64,000 nt of DNA, taken from the NCBI GenBank assembly GCA_029667085.1, contig JARUHJ010000005.1, forward strand, positions 248,001 to 312,000, in the 5' to 3' direction. The number at the start of each line of letters is the position of its first letter. The stretch's first letter is position 1. Shown here one piece after another: positions 28,498 to 38,022 of the stretch. The position numbers and the translations under genes are program-made. The DNA comes from Deltaproteobacteria bacterium IMCC39524 (lineage in GTDB: Bacteria > Desulfobacterota > Desulfuromonadia > Desulfuromonadales > BM103). Under the pieces are notes generated by a model, which saw nothing but the letters and a program-made list of their open reading frames with translations, made no database searches and was not told the origin of the DNA.

Positions 28498-29814
28498 ATG
28501 CATATCGTCATAATCGGCCTGAGCCATAAAACAGCGCCGGTAGAAATTCGAGAGAAACTCGCCTTTGCGCCGACAGCCATGGAACGGCCGTTGCGACAGA
28601 TGCTCGAGCTGTCCACCATCACCGAAGGGCTGATCATCTCGACCTGCAACCGGGTTGAACTCTGTGCCGTCACCAAGGAACCGGATGCTGCGATCGCCGA
28701 GTTACGTCGTTTCCTGGCGGAATACCACGAAGTCTCCCCGGAAGAGATCAACGAGAACCTTTTCGACTACCAGGGAGAGGAAGCGATCCGCCACCTCTTC
28801 CGCGTCTCCTCCAGCCTCGACTCGATGGTTCTGGGTGAGCCGCAGATTCTTGGTCAGATCAAGACCGCCTACGGCTATGCCGCCGAGTTCAAAACCGCCG
28901 GGCTCATCCTCAACCGTTTCCTGCACAAAGCCTTCTCTGTCGCCAAGCGGGTTCGCACCGAAACCGCGATCGCCAGCAACGCTGTCTCAGTCTCTTTTGC
29001 GGCCGTAGAACTGGCGCGCAAAATCTTTGATCGCCTCGACAACAAGGGCGTCATGATCATCGGCGCCGGAGAAATGTGTGAACTTGCGGCCCGCCATTTT
29101 GTCGCCAACGGCATCTCAAAAGTTCTGGTCACCAACCGGACCTTTGAAAGAGCGGAAAAGATGGCGGCCGAGTTTGACGGCAAGGCCGTCCCGTTTGACA
29201 GCTTTGTCGATCATCTTGCCGAAGTCGACATCATCATGACTTCGACCGGCGCGCCGAACTTCATCCTCGGCAAGCGCCAGATGGAAGAAGTCCTTAAGCG
29301 TCGCAAGAACCGCCCGATGTTTCTGATCGACATCGCCGTACCGCGCGATATCGATCCTAAGGTCAACGACATAAGCAACACCTATCTTTACGATGTCGAC
29401 GACCTCCAGGGAGTCGTTCAGGCCAACCTCAAGGAGCGCCAGAAAGAAGCCGGCAAGGCTGAAGCGATCGTTGAGCAGGAGATTGGCCAGTTCCACCTAT
29501 GGCTGGGCAACCTCGAAGTCAAACCCACAGTCATTGCTCTGCGTCGCAAGCTTGACGAGATTCGCCAGCAGGAGCTGGAAAAAACTTTCGGCAATCTCAA
29601 GGATCTCACAGGCAAGCAGCGCAAGAGCATCGAAGCGATGGCCGGAGCAATCATCAACAAGATCCTGCACAAACCGACAGCGATCCTGAAGAATTCGCAG
29701 AATGATATGAGCGGTGAAGACTATGTCGACGCCATACGCACGCTTTTCGATCTCCCCGCACCCTCAGACGATGATCAAGAAATCAAACCCCTGGACGATC
29801 CTGACCAGGCATAA
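28498..29814 (+). CDS. hemA: Glutamyl-tRNA reductase
   Basis: A 438-residue NADPH enzyme that reduces glutamyl-tRNA to glutamate-1-semialdehyde, the first committed step of C5 haem synthesis; HemL (15402) acts next. The nucleophilic Cys50 lies in [10 protein letters not shown], and [20 protein letters not shown] is the second signature. The NADPH fold shows [16 protein letters not shown], and a C-terminal dimerisation helix follows. A non-homologous acidic tail of about 15 residues ends the protein. It is 13 bases upstream of hemC. Confidence 0.97.
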   Translation: MHIVIIGLSHKTAPVEIREKLAFAPTAMERPLRQMLELSTITEGLIISTCNRVELCAVTKEPDAAIAELRRFLAEYHEVSPEEINENLFDYQGEEAIRHLFRVSSSLDSMVLGEPQILGQIKTAYGYAAEFKTAGLILNRFLHKAFSVAKRVRTETAIASNAVSVSFAAVELARKIFDRLDNKGVMIIGAGEMCELAARHFVANGISKVLVTNRTFERAEKMAAEFDGKAVPFDSFVDHLAEVDIIMTSTGAPNFILGKRQMEEVLKRRKNRPMFLIDIAVPRDIDPKVNDISNTYLYDVDDLQGVVQANLKERQKEAGKAEAIVEQEIGQFHLWLGNLEVKPTVIALRRKLDEIRQQELEKTFGNLKDLTGKQRKSIEAMAGAIINKILHKPTAILKNSQNDMSGEDYVDAIRTLFDLPAPSDDDQEIKPLDDPDQA

Positions 29815-29827
29815 AGGAGTTAGATAG

Positions 29828-30790
29828 ATGGCTAAACAGCAAATGCGCATTGGCACTCGCGCCAGCGCCCTGGCACTCTGGCAGGCAGAGTGGGTAAAAT
29901 CCGAGTTGGAAAAACGTTACCCCGAGATGGAAGTCTCCCTGACCAAGATTAAAACCCAGGGCGACAAGATCCTCGATGTTCCCCTGGCCATGGTCGGCGG
30001 CAAAGGCCTCTTCGTCAAGGAGATTGAAGAAGCGATGCTGCGTGGCGAGATCGACATCGCCGTGCATTCAATGAAAGACGTACCGACCATCTTTCCTGAA
30101 GGACTGGCCCTGCGCTGCATCACCGAGCGTGAAGACTGTCGCGACATCGTCATTCTGCGCCCCGGCGTAAAAACCTGGAGAGACCTTCCTCAGGGTGCCC
30201 GTATCGGCACCAGCGCCCTGCGCCGCAAGGCGCAACTGCTGCACATTCGCCCCGACCTGCAGATGGTCGATATCCGCGGCAATGTTCAGACCCGCATCAA
30301 AAAGCTGACCGATGAGAACCTCGACGCCATCATTCTGGCTGCAGCAGGCATGCACCGTCTCGGCTATACCAAGCAAATCGGTGAGTACCTCTCGGTCGAT
30401 GTTTCGATCCCTGCCATCGGCCAGGGAGCCCTCGGCATTGAGAGCCGGATTGACGATGACAAGACCAACGCGCTGATCGATTTCTTCAATCACGCCGAAA
30501 CCGACTGGGCTGTCCGCGCCGAACGTTCGTTCCTCAAAACACTTGAAGGTGGTTGCCAGGTACCGATCGCCTGTCACGGCACAGTAGAAGGTGAAGCCCT
30601 CACCCTGACCGGTTTCGTTGCCGATTGTGAAGGTGTGCAATGCCTGAAGAAAACCATCTCCGGCTCCGTCAACGATGCTGAGAAAATGGGCGTCTCACTC
30701 GGCGAAGACCTGCTCATCCAGGGTGCCGGCAAGATTCTCAACGAGGTCTACCAGCACGAGACTTTCAATGTTGACAAAGAGGACGTCTGA
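29828..30790 (+). CDS. hemC: Hydroxymethylbilane synthase (porphobilinogen deaminase)
   Basis: A 320-residue enzyme that polymerises four porphobilinogens. The dipyrromethane cofactor attaches to Cys243 in LEGGCQVPIACHG, and RIGTRASALALWQA is the standard N-terminus. AVHSMKDVPT contains the catalytic Asp. GGAG precedes the ATG. The 3' end overlaps the proposed hemD start by 23 bases. Confidence 0.97.
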   Translation: MAKQQMRIGTRASALALWQAEWVKSELEKRYPEMEVSLTKIKTQGDKILDVPLAMVGGKGLFVKEIEEAMLRGEIDIAVHSMKDVPTIFPEGLALRCITEREDCRDIVILRPGVKTWRDLPQGARIGTSALRRKAQLLHIRPDLQMVDIRGNVQTRIKKLTDENLDAIILAAAGMHRLGYTKQIGEYLSVDVSIPAIGQGALGIESRIDDDKTNALIDFFNHAETDWAVRAERSFLKTLEGGCQVPIACHGTVEGEALTLTGFVADCEGVQCLKKTISGSVNDAEKMGVSLGEDLLIQGAGKILNEVYQHETFNVDKEDV

Positions 30791-31562
30791 AAAGACCTCC
30801 CCATCAGGGAAAAAAGTTCTGGTCACCCGCGCGGGTGACCAGGCGACAGCCCTGACGGCGGCGCTGGCTGAGATCGGTGTCAATCCCGTTGTGGTCCCGA
30901 CCATAGAGATCATTCCGCCCGCCTCGTTTGTTGAGCTCGACCAGGCCATCGCTGATCTCGATCAGGTTGACTACCTGATCCTGACCTCGGTCAACGCAGT
31001 CAACGCGTTCTTTGACCGTCTTGTCGCGCAAGGTCGCAACCCTCAAACCTTGTCTGCCATACAGACGGTGGCCGTCGGACCCAAGAGCGCTGAAGCCCTT
31101 GTCGAGCACGGCGTCACCGCAGACCTGATTCCACAGGATTACCGTGCAGAAGGGGTGGTCGCGCTCCTCAAGGATCGTGTTTCAGGAAAAAGACTGCTCT
31201 ATCCGAAGGCCGCTCTTGCCCGAGATCTGATTCCGACCGAACTGACCGCGGCCGGCGCCAAGGTCATCGCACCTGTAGCCTATGCCAGCGCGCCACCGGT
31301 CGATGCCACCCAAAAGCTGCAGCAAGCACTCGCCGAGGGTCTGGACCTGCTAACATTTACCGCTTCTTCAACGGTGCAGAACTTTGTTGACCTGCTTGAT
31401 GATCAAGACCTGGTTCTCGCAAAAAGGATCCCGGTCGCATCAATCGGACCCTTGACCAGCGCAACAGCCAGAGAGCTGGGTTTTAATGTTATTATTGAAC
31501 CTGACAACTCGACGTTAGAAACGTTGGTCACTGCAATCAGAACATACTTTTCCGGAACGTGA
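30768..31562 (+). CDS. hemD: Uroporphyrinogen-III synthase
   Basis: A 264-residue HemD: GKKVLVTRAGDQATALTAAL at the start, FTSVNAVNAFF-like ILTSVNAVNAFFDRL, and LTFTASSTVQNFVDLL are the weakly conserved signatures of the family. It closes hydroxymethylbilane to uroporphyrinogen III. The open frame extends upstream into hemC; I place the start at the ATG at 30768 (TTG at 30771 is an alternative), leaving a short unstructured lead before the domain. No methyltransferase domain is fused, unlike some relatives. Confidence 0.9.
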   Translation: MLTKRTSEKTSPSGKKVLVTRAGDQATALTAALAEIGVNPVVVPTIEIIPPASFVELDQAIADLDQVDYLILTSVNAVNAFFDRLVAQGRNPQTLSAIQTVAVGPKSAEALVEHGVTADLIPQDYRAEGVVALLKDRVSGKRLLYPKAALARDLIPTELTAAGAKVIAPVAYASAPPVDATQKLQQALAEGLDLLTFTASSTVQNFVDLLDDQDLVLAKRIPVASIGPLTSATARELGFNVIIEPDNSTLETLVTAIRTYFSGT

Positions 31563-31622
31563 TAAAGTTCCTGAAGCTTTTCCCGTACCACGTTCCTCGT
31601 ACCAAGCTTTTAGGAGATTTTT

Positions 31623-32597
31623 ATGTTTTTCCCCGAATTTCGTGCCCGTCGACTACGCCGCAACGACGCCATGCGCCGCATGGTCCGTGAGACATTTCTG
31701 CGCCCCGAAGACATGATTTACCCGATGTTCTCAGCGTTTGGCAAAGATATCAAAAAAGAGATCGTCTCGATGCCCGGCATCTACCAGCAGTCGATCGAGC
31801 ATATCGTAACCGAGGCCAAAGAGGTCTATGAGCTCGGCATCCCGGCGGTTATCCTTTTCGGTATCCCTGAGACGAAAGACGCCCTCGGCCAGGACGCCTA
31901 TTCCGACACCGGGATTATCCAGGAGACCATCAAAGCGATCAAGGCGGCAGTGCCCAAATTGCTGGTGATTACCGATGTCTGCATGTGCGAGTACACCGAC
32001 CACGGCCACTGTGGCGTGATCAGGGATGGCGATGTCGACAACGACGAGACTCTCAAGCTGCTCGCTGCAGAAGCGCTCTCCCATGCCCGCGCTGGAGCCG
32101 ATATCGTTGCACCATCCGACATGATGGACGGCCGCGTTGCCGCAATTCGCGAGGTTCTCGACGCCAACGGCTTCACAGATATCCCGATCATGAGCTACGC
32201 CGTCAAGTACGCCAGCGCCTACTACGGGCCTTTCCGCGATGCAGCGGAATCGACACCGCAGTTCGGCGACCGCCGCAGCTACCAGATGGATCCGGCCAAC
32301 CGCATCGAGGCTTTCCGCGAAGCAGAACTCGATATCCAGGAATGCGCCGATTTTCTCATGGTCAAGCCGGCACTCGCCTATCTCGACATTCTGCGCGACC
32401 TTAAAGAACGCTACAACCTGCCTCTGGTCGCCTACAATGTTTCCGGGGAATACTCGATGATCAAGGCCGCCGCTGCAAAAGACTGGATCGACGGCGATCG
32501 CGTGATGATGGAAACCCTGGTCGGCATGAAACGCGCCGGTGCCGATCTGATCATCACCTATCACGCCAAGGAGGCCGCCAGCCTTTTGAAGGGCTGA
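31623..32597 (+). CDS. hemB: Delta-aminolevulinic acid dehydratase (porphobilinogen synthase)
   Basis: A 324-residue class I aldolase-type enzyme that condenses two 5-aminolevulinates. The zinc-site cysteines appear as [14 protein letters not shown], so this is a Zn-dependent type. The two catalytic lysines lie in [16 protein letters not shown] and [18 protein letters not shown] precedes the ATG. It ends the hem cluster, and a hairpin follows. Confidence 0.97.
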   Translation: MFFPEFRARRLRRNDAMRRMVRETFLRPEDMIYPMFSAFGKDIKKEIVSMPGIYQQSIEHIVTEAKEVYELGIPAVILFGIPETKDALGQDAYSDTGIIQETIKAIKAAVPKLLVITDVCMCEYTDHGHCGVIRDGDVDNDETLKLLAAEALSHARAGADIVAPSDMMDGRVAAIREVLDANGFTDIPIMSYAVKYASAYYGPFRDAAESTPQFGDRRSYQMDPANRIEAFREAELDIQECADFLMVKPALAYLDILRDLKERYNLPLVAYNVSGEYSMIKAAAAKDWIDGDRVMMETLVGMKRAGADLIITYHAKEAASLLKG

Positions 32598-32629
32598 AAG
32601 CCAACGGGTTCAACAAAGTTTAATAGCCG

Positions 32630-32656
32630 GGGACAGGCATCTGCGGAGCCTGTCCC
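32630..32656 (+). terminator. Probable terminator after hemB
   Basis: A nine-pair GC-rich stem (GGGACAGGC with GCCTGTCCC) around a nine-base loop, followed by TTAATTATTT. The tract is interrupted, so its strength is moderate. Confidence 0.6.
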
Positions 32657-32714
32657 TTAATTATTTGAATGTCTTTTATCAGTGAAGAGCCCCCATCAAC
32701 CAGAAACGGACCCA

Positions 32715-34013
32715 ATGACTGAGTACTCATGCGACACTCTCGATAACGGCCTGCGCGTCATCAGCGTACCTATGCCACATCACCACAGCACCGAGGTGAT
32801 GATCTACATCGGCGTCGGCAGCCGTCACGAATCGACCAGAACTGCTGGAGCGTCGCATTTCCTCGAGCACATGCTTTTTAAAGGCACTGAGGAATTTCCC
32901 ACCGGGCTGGCACTGGAACGTGCCTTCGAAGCCGTCGGCGGCTCGGCCAACGCCGCCACTGATTGTGAAACAACCTGCTTCCATTCCCGCGTCCACCCCG
33001 ACCACTTTCCCGAAGGGATCGCCCTTTTTGCATCAATGATGCAGCGCCCTCTCTTCAACGACATCGAAATGGAACGCCGGGTTATCCTCGAGGAGGCCAT
33101 GGGTGACCTCAATGAAACCGGGCGCCAGATCAACTCGGACAACATCGTCGCAAGCCTGCTCTTCCCGAAACACCCTCTGGGCATGCCGCCGGTCGGTAAC
33201 CGACCGGCGATCGAGCGCCTCTCCCTGCGACAGCTGAAACAGCACCACGCCACCTACTACACGCCGCAGAACGCTGTCCTGGCGATTGCCGGGCCGGTCG
33301 AACACGCCAAAGTTGTTTCAGCTGCCAAAGAACATTTTGGCCAGTGGCAGGGCGCTGCAGCTCCTTCGCCAAAGGCATGGACCGATTTCTCAGGGAAAGA
33401 TAAAACCCTGCGCTGGGTTCGTGACGCCGGCTCCCAGGTCAATCTGCAATTAGCCTTTTTGCTGCCGGGGCGCGACAGTGAACATGCAGTAAACTTGCGC
33501 GTACTGCGACGCCTACTCGGCTGGGGAGGAATGAGCCGTCTGATGCTCCGCCTGCGCGAAGAACTGGGCCTAACCTACGCTGTTGACGCCGCACTCGCCC
33601 TCTACGCTGACGCCGGAACCCTGTCGATTGACCTGGCCGTCTCGGCTGACAACCTTGGCAAAGCGACCACCGCAATTCTGGAGATCGTTACCGAACTGTA
33701 CAACAGTGAAGTGGGCGACGACGAACTCGAGCATATCCTCAACTGCTATCGCTGTGACCTTGATTATTCCCGCGACCAGGTCGACGAAATGGCTCTACGC
33801 TACTCTTGGGGAGAACTCACAGGCAGTCACCGCACCATCGCCAACGATCTCGCCGGGATCGAAACAGTTACAGCGACAGGGTTGCGGCAGACAGCAAAAG
33901 AGCTTCTTAGCCCACACAATCTACGTGGCGCCATTGTCGGGCCTTATCGCACCGGAGACCGTAAAGAAGTAGAACAAATTATTGCAAAATGGAAACTGAC
34001 GGCTGTCGACTAG
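32715..34013 (+). CDS. M16 family zinc peptidase
   Basis: A 432-residue member of the processing-peptidase/pitrilysin family. The inverted zinc motif HFLEHMLFKG is intact, with the downstream Glu in RRVILEEAMGDLNE. The C-terminal half is the structural M16 domain with GGMSRLMLRLREELGLTYAV. I choose the ATG at 32715 (MTEYSCDTLDNGLRV) rather than the GTG at 32682, since homologues begin just before DNGLRV. Substrates are unknown. A strong terminator follows. Confidence 0.9.
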   Translation: MTEYSCDTLDNGLRVISVPMPHHHSTEVMIYIGVGSRHESTRTAGASHFLEHMLFKGTEEFPTGLALERAFEAVGGSANAATDCETTCFHSRVHPDHFPEGIALFASMMQRPLFNDIEMERRVILEEAMGDLNETGRQINSDNIVASLLFPKHPLGMPPVGNRPAIERLSLRQLKQHHATYYTPQNAVLAIAGPVEHAKVVSAAKEHFGQWQGAAAPSPKAWTDFSGKDKTLRWVRDAGSQVNLQLAFLLPGRDSEHAVNLRVLRRLLGWGGMSRLMLRLREELGLTYAVDAALALYADAGTLSIDLAVSADNLGKATTAILEIVTELYNSEVGDDELEHILNCYRCDLDYSRDQVDEMALRYSWGELTGSHRTIANDLAGIETVTATGLRQTAKELLSPHNLRGAIVGPYRTGDRKEVEQIIAKWKLTAVD

Positions 34014-34122
34014 TCTATCTAAAAGAACCTCTTTGAGCCTTGACCCTGTTAGCCTTCTGTGTTGATCTTTGGTGTATCAAATATCCTCAGGGCTTCTGTG
34101 AACGACTTGCTTTAACAGCTAT

Positions 34123-34162
34123 AAAAAAGCCCCAACCGGCGAAAGCAGGTTGGGGCTTTTTT
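34123..34162. terminator. Strong terminator after the M16 peptidase gene
   Basis: A 15-pair stem, A6 plus GCCCCAACC pairing with GGTTGGGGC plus T6, with a ten-base loop. It is bidirectional in form and could also end the small Cys-rich gene on the other strand. Confidence 0.9.
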
Positions 34163-34227
34163 GTCTTGAATATCGTGACTTATGAGAAATGCTGAGGTAA
34201 CTGACTCGCGATTATTTAGAGACCAAA

Positions 34228-34479
34228 TTACACACCATGCTTATTGTATAATTCTTTTCGTGTCGGACAATGGCACATGACGCCGTCACCGAAAGTGTCC
34301 TGGTAGGAGCAGGGCTCTTTATTTAGACACTTGATAAAATGGACCTTACCATTAATACAAGATTCGACGTGGCAAAGATCTTCGCGTTGCCCCGTAAGAC
34401 ACGAGAAACCCTTCTTGCATCTCTCGGTTTCTGCGATCGTTTCCTTAGAAACGGTATAACGAGACTTTTCATCCATCAA
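34228..34479 (-). CDS. Small cysteine-rich protein of unknown function
   Basis: An 83-residue protein with nine cysteines spread over residues 21-72, some in pairs such as CKKGFSC and CHCP. There is no signal peptide, no CxxCH haem motif and no regular zinc-finger spacing. The composition suggests a metal-binding or disulfide-rich domain. It stands alone between two terminator-flanked units. I do not recognise the family; coding is supported by its length, Cys pattern and separation from other frames. Confidence 0.6.
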   Translation of the reverse strand: MMDEKSRYTVSKETIAETERCKKGFSCLTGQREDLCHVESCINGKVHFIKCLNKEPCSYQDTFGDGVMCHCPTRKELYNKHGV

Positions 34480-34779
34480 GTTGCCCCACGAGATACTCTT
34501 TGGCTGTTGGTATTTATAGCCGTTTAATATTATAGATTTGGCTCCAGCATTTAAGCCATCATCACAGCTTTATAGATTTCGCTGGCAATATAGCAGAGCC
34601 ATCTCAAAATAAACTCACAGTGAAACTGTCAAGAAAAGGCCATCAAGGATCTAAGCCTGGTGGCTATGGTTTTATAGATTAATGTGCTGCCTAAATATTT
34701 CCTTCAAAAAGACACTTTTTTCTTCTCGAAAGGCGTAGTTTCTTGAGCTGTTTTGAGGGGGCAGAAAACCGTTCTTTTA
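34480..34779. other. Intergenic region with three TATAGATT copies
   Basis: A 300-base gap between two minus-strand genes. It holds three copies of TTATAGATT (near 34530, 34570 and 34672) on the plus strand, without regular spacing. No gene or promoter is clear. Confidence 0.3.
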
Positions 34780-35481
34780 TTAACGTTTCTTGTTACACCC
34801 CTGAAAAAAATCTTGCAAAAGACGCTCCTCTTCGATGCAAAGGAATTCTATACCCATGCCTGCGGGGTGATCACCTCTGATTGGGGAGATCGAAGAGTTT
34901 ACCCAAGCAACACAGCCCTCGCAATGGACAACACAGTTGTTCTCAGGGAGCTCTAACTTGAGCTTCAAGGCCTCACCTAGAGGCAAAGGGTTCTTAGTCT
35001 CCAGAAACAGTCCCCCTACACTCACATTAAAGGTAAAACTCACCTTATAATCAGAAAGAACTTTGTCCTGGCCGTAAGAAACTTCAAGCCTAAAAGGCAT
35101 TCGAGGAGCTCTACGCTTATTGAGGGTAATTTGCAGTATTGTTTTGAGTTGTTTTTCGTTGAGAGGTTTGCTGAGAAACGTTGAAATACCGACTTTTCTG
35201 GCCTCTGAAATCTTATCCTCATCTTGCTCACTTGAAAGCATTACCACAGGAACAAATTTACAGCTTGGGTACTTTTTTATCTGCCTCGTAAATTCTATTC
35301 CATCCATGACGGGCATGTTCATGTCCGAAATAATCATGTCAAACCGTGTAGATTCGGCCTTTTGACAAGCTAACCGTCCACTCTCAACCGTGGTGACTTC
35401 ATAACTGAGGTTCGTCAACATGTCTCCAATTACTTTCAGCATAAAAGGAGAATCATCTACAACAAGAATCTTTTTTTTCAT
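34780..35481 (-). CDS. Receiver-PilZ response regulator
   Basis: A 233-residue protein with an N-terminal CheY-like receiver (about 1-120; acidic pair DD at 9-10, phospho-acceptor Asp53 in IISDMNMP, Lys in FLSKP) and a C-terminal PilZ domain (about 123-230). The PilZ cyclic-di-GMP motifs are RRAPR (123-127) and NVSVGG (152-157), where the usual first Asp of DxSxxG is Asn, so ligand affinity is uncertain. I prefer the ATG at 35481 to the TTG at 35493. It may join phosphorelay and cyclic-di-GMP signals. No kinase is adjacent. Confidence 0.85.
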   Translation of the reverse strand: MKKKILVVDDSPFMLKVIGDMLTNLSYEVTTVESGRLACQKAESTRFDMIISDMNMPVMDGIEFTRQIKKYPSCKFVPVVMLSSEQDEDKISEARKVGISTFLSKPLNEKQLKTILQITLNKRRAPRMPFRLEVSYGQDKVLSDYKVSFTFNVSVGGLFLETKNPLPLGEALKLKLELPENNCVVHCEGCVAWVNSSISPIRGDHPAGMGIEFLCIEEERLLQDFFQGCNKKR

Positions 35482-35763
35482 AATTATTGCCAAACCGCTT
35501 TAATAGAACACATTCAATTCTGGGCACTATAGCAAACGCAACTCACAATATTCTCACAAAGCCCCCGCTACAATTTAACTTCGAGATTCCGCAGAGAGCG
35601 AATGATTCCTGATAGACCTGCAGCACAGGAAAAGCCTAAGGGCCAGGGCCTCTCTGAAGCGTGGCAATTGCCCGTCAGGAGCAAATCAGCGCAAAAATCT
35701 AACAGAGTTTAAGCGATTACCCCTCTCAATACCAGCCGTTTAACATCCTTCTGCTGACCTCTG

Positions 35764-35792
35764 TTCATTTTGCCCCAATCAGATGTTATAAT
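35764..35792 (+). promoter_or_regulatory. Predicted promoter of the TolQ/vWA operon
   Basis: A perfect -10 TATAAT (35787-35792) with an extended TGT, and a weak -35 TTCATT 17 bases upstream. It lies about 90-135 bases before the possible starts of the first gene. The remainder of 35482-35881 shows no gene. Confidence 0.55.
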
Positions 35793-35881
35793 GCTTGGTA
35801 GAGAAATAATTCCAGAGTCTTGCCCTTGTTCAAAGGGTATGACTTCAGTCGTTTTGGTTCAATTTCTTCATCGGACATTAA

Positions 35882-36787
35882 GTGCCCATGCAAACCATCG
35901 TAATCTGCGGTTTCAAACGGTCCTCACCGATGCGGGCAGTCATTGCCCACACCCTCTTCCTTGCCTTCTTTCTGATGTTCACGGTGTCGCCACTGCACGC
36001 CGGGGACCAGCAGCTCGACTCTACCCGTAAAAGCATCACCGCCCTCGATAGCGCCAGGCAGACGGCTCTAGAGGAGCTCGAAGAGGCGACGATGCCTGCC
36101 AGCGAAGTTTCCGATTACAAGGACTTTGTTGTCTACCTCAACACCCGGATCGTCAACTACTGCATGGATCTCGCAGAGAGGGGAGGCGCCACCGCTCTCG
36201 AAGGTCTGCCCTGCCCTGAAACGCCTGCAATGGGCGGTGCCAGCGAGACCTCCTCCTCTGATCAACGTATTTTTCATACGACCGGCTCGGACTTCGGGGA
36301 AGCCAAGAGCCAGGCTGAAGAAACTGCCGAACTGGAAGGGGCTTTTCTCTCCTCCCTGGGAGACTTCGACGATAGCTTGCTGAAAGAAGAAGAAAAAGTT
36401 GCGACCAGGGTTCCCAGCCAGAGAGAATCCGGCAGCTCCAGTGCTTCTGGGAGCAGCACCCGAACGAGCGCAACAGGCGATACCGGCTCCGGAGAGAGCG
36501 GCGCCAGCGAAGAGCTGGGCGAAGGGACAATGGAGGGCCAGGGGCGCGAAGGCCAAGCAGGGACAGCCCAAAGCTCAACGAGACGTTCAGGATCTCAGGG
36601 TAGCGGCGTGGAGCAATCCACATACGGCGCCCCCGGCGGTAACTTGCCACCTCCGGAGGATGACGATATCGTTGCCCGGCAGCTGCGCGAAGCCGCCGAA
36701 AAGGAGCCCGACCCGGAGTTGAAAAAGAAACTTTGGGAAGAGTACTGGAAGTACAAGGGCGTAAACAAAAAGAGGAGTGATAATTGA
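35882..36787 (+). CDS. Exported Ser/Gly/Glu-rich protein, first gene of the TolQ/vWA operon
   Basis: Up to 301 residues. A signal peptide is clear if translation starts at the ATG at 35930 (MRAVIAHTLFLAFF, cleavage after HAG-type residues); ATG 35888 and GTG 35882 are alternatives, none with a strong ribosome site. The mature part has a helical segment (about residues 43-100) with two cysteines (NYCMDL and GLPCPE), a long low-complexity Ser/Gly/Glu/Thr region (about 180-270) and a charged helical tail. I recognise no family. Its stop overlaps the next start (TGATG). Confidence 0.75.
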   Translation: MPMQTIVICGFKRSSPMRAVIAHTLFLAFFLMFTVSPLHAGDQQLDSTRKSITALDSARQTALEELEEATMPASEVSDYKDFVVYLNTRIVNYCMDLAERGGATALEGLPCPETPAMGGASETSSSDQRIFHTTGSDFGEAKSQAEETAELEGAFLSSLGDFDDSLLKEEEKVATRVPSQRESGSSSASGSSTRTSATGDTGSGESGASEELGEGTMEGQGREGQAGTAQSSTRRSGSQGSGVEQSTYGAPGGNLPPPEDDDIVARQLREAAEKEPDPELKKKLWEEYWKYKGVNKKRSDN

Positions 36788-38022
36788 TGAACAGGTTGTT
36801 CCTGCTGTTTTCCTCACTCCTCATCCTTTCCGGATGTGCCTCCCTCAGCAACAAGGTTGCGGACGGGGTACAACCGATCGTCGCGACCCACGAACTGGAC
36901 AGCTCGGAACTGCTCGATGTGGCGATCGCTGTTTTTGATTCCGAGGAATTAACCGACAAGGAGATCCGCGAGCTCGGATTGTCCGAGGAGATTCGTCGCG
37001 CCGAAGAGCGCTTCATACCGATCCACCTCAAGTACACCATGCAACGGACCGGTCATTGGGGAGCCGTGCGGGTCGTTCCTGAAGAAAACGCCGCCCATGT
37101 CCAGGTCCGCGGAACCATCATCCATTCGGACGGTGAACAGCTGAGCCTCGACATCGAAGCCTATGATTCTCGCGGCGTTTCGTGGTTTGAAAATTCCTAC
37201 AGCGAAGAGCTCAGCCTGGTTGATTTCTACGGCACCTCGCCCGGAGAAAAGGATCCGTTCCAAGATCTTTACAACACCATCGCCAACGACCTTGTCGAGC
37301 ATCGAAGCCAGCTGCCGCCCACCGCGATTCGGGAAATTCAGCAGATTTCCGAACTCCGCACAGCCCAAGACATGGCCCGTGACGCTTTTGCCGGGCATCT
37401 CTCCCGCAATGAAGAAGGTCGTTATTCGCTGATCCGACTCCCTGTTGAAAGTGACCCCATGCTCAAGCGGGTGCGGGCCGTTCAGGTGCGCGATGATATG
37501 TTGCTCGACACCATCAACGGGTATTACGAAATCTACTACAATGATCTCTGGCAGCCCTACGGAGACTGGCGGAAGCTCTACAACGAAGAGCTCGCAGCGC
37601 TCAATGAAGTCAAGAAACAGGCTCTGACCCGACAACTGCTTGGCCTTGCCTCTATTATCGGTGGCGTCGCACTCAGTACCGGCAATAACAACCTCTCATC
37701 CTCCAACCTCCCCGGGGTCATGGTCATGGGTGGTGCCGCAGCGATTTACAGTGGTTTCCAGAAGCAGGAGGAGACCAAAATTCACAGGGATGTCATCGAA
37801 GAGCTGAGTATTTCCTTCTCCTCCGAAGCAGACCCCCTGGTCGTGGAGGTTGTCGGCGAAACGGTCCGGCTCACAGGGTCAGCCGAAGAGCAGTACCAGA
37901 AATGGCGCGATATGCTTCAACAGATCTACGCCGCGGAGACAGGCTTGCCACCCGAGCCCACTGGGGATGACCTCGGTCAATCGGGAGGCTCTGGCTCCGA
38001 GCCAGACGAGCTCGACCAATGA
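36787..38022 (+). CDS. Predicted lipoprotein of the TolQ/vWA operon
   Basis: A 411-residue lipoprotein with lipobox ILSGC (Cys17). Residues about 35-190 form a soluble domain reminiscent of envelope lipoproteins that compare sub-unit copies (LKYTMQRTGHWGAVRVVP). A hydrophobic glycine-rich hairpin (about 285-325: LLGLASIIGGVAL ... GVMVMGGAAAIY) could insert into a membrane. The acidic tail is Gly/Ser-rich. I choose ATG 36787 over TTG 36784. It overlaps both neighbours, so production is coupled. The domain type is not certain. Confidence 0.78.
   Translation: MNRLFLLFSSLLILSGCASLSNKVADGVQPIVATHELDSSELLDVAIAVFDSEELTDKEIRELGLSEEIRRAEERFIPIHLKYTMQRTGHWGAVRVVPEENAAHVQVRGTIIHSDGEQLSLDIEAYDSRGVSWFENSYSEELSLVDFYGTSPGEKDPFQDLYNTIANDLVEHRSQLPPTAIREIQQISELRTAQDMARDAFAGHLSRNEEGRYSLIRLPVESDPMLKRVRAVQVRDDMLLDTINGYYEIYYNDLWQPYGDWRKLYNEELAALNEVKKQALTRQLLGLASIIGGVALSTGNNNLSSSNLPGVMVMGGAAAIYSGFQKQEETKIHRDVIEELSISFSSEADPLVVEVVGETVRLTGSAEEQYQKWRDMLQQIYAAETGLPPEPTGDDLGQSGGSGSEPDELDQ

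Noticed and set aside
31731-32564. 277-residue frame antisense to hemB
   Set aside because: It exists only because hemB codon use leaves the opposite frame open; there is no plausible promoter or domain.
34529-34680. Three TATAGATT copies as a possible repeat array or CRISPR
   Set aside because: They are short, AT-rich and irregularly spaced, with no constant spacer length.
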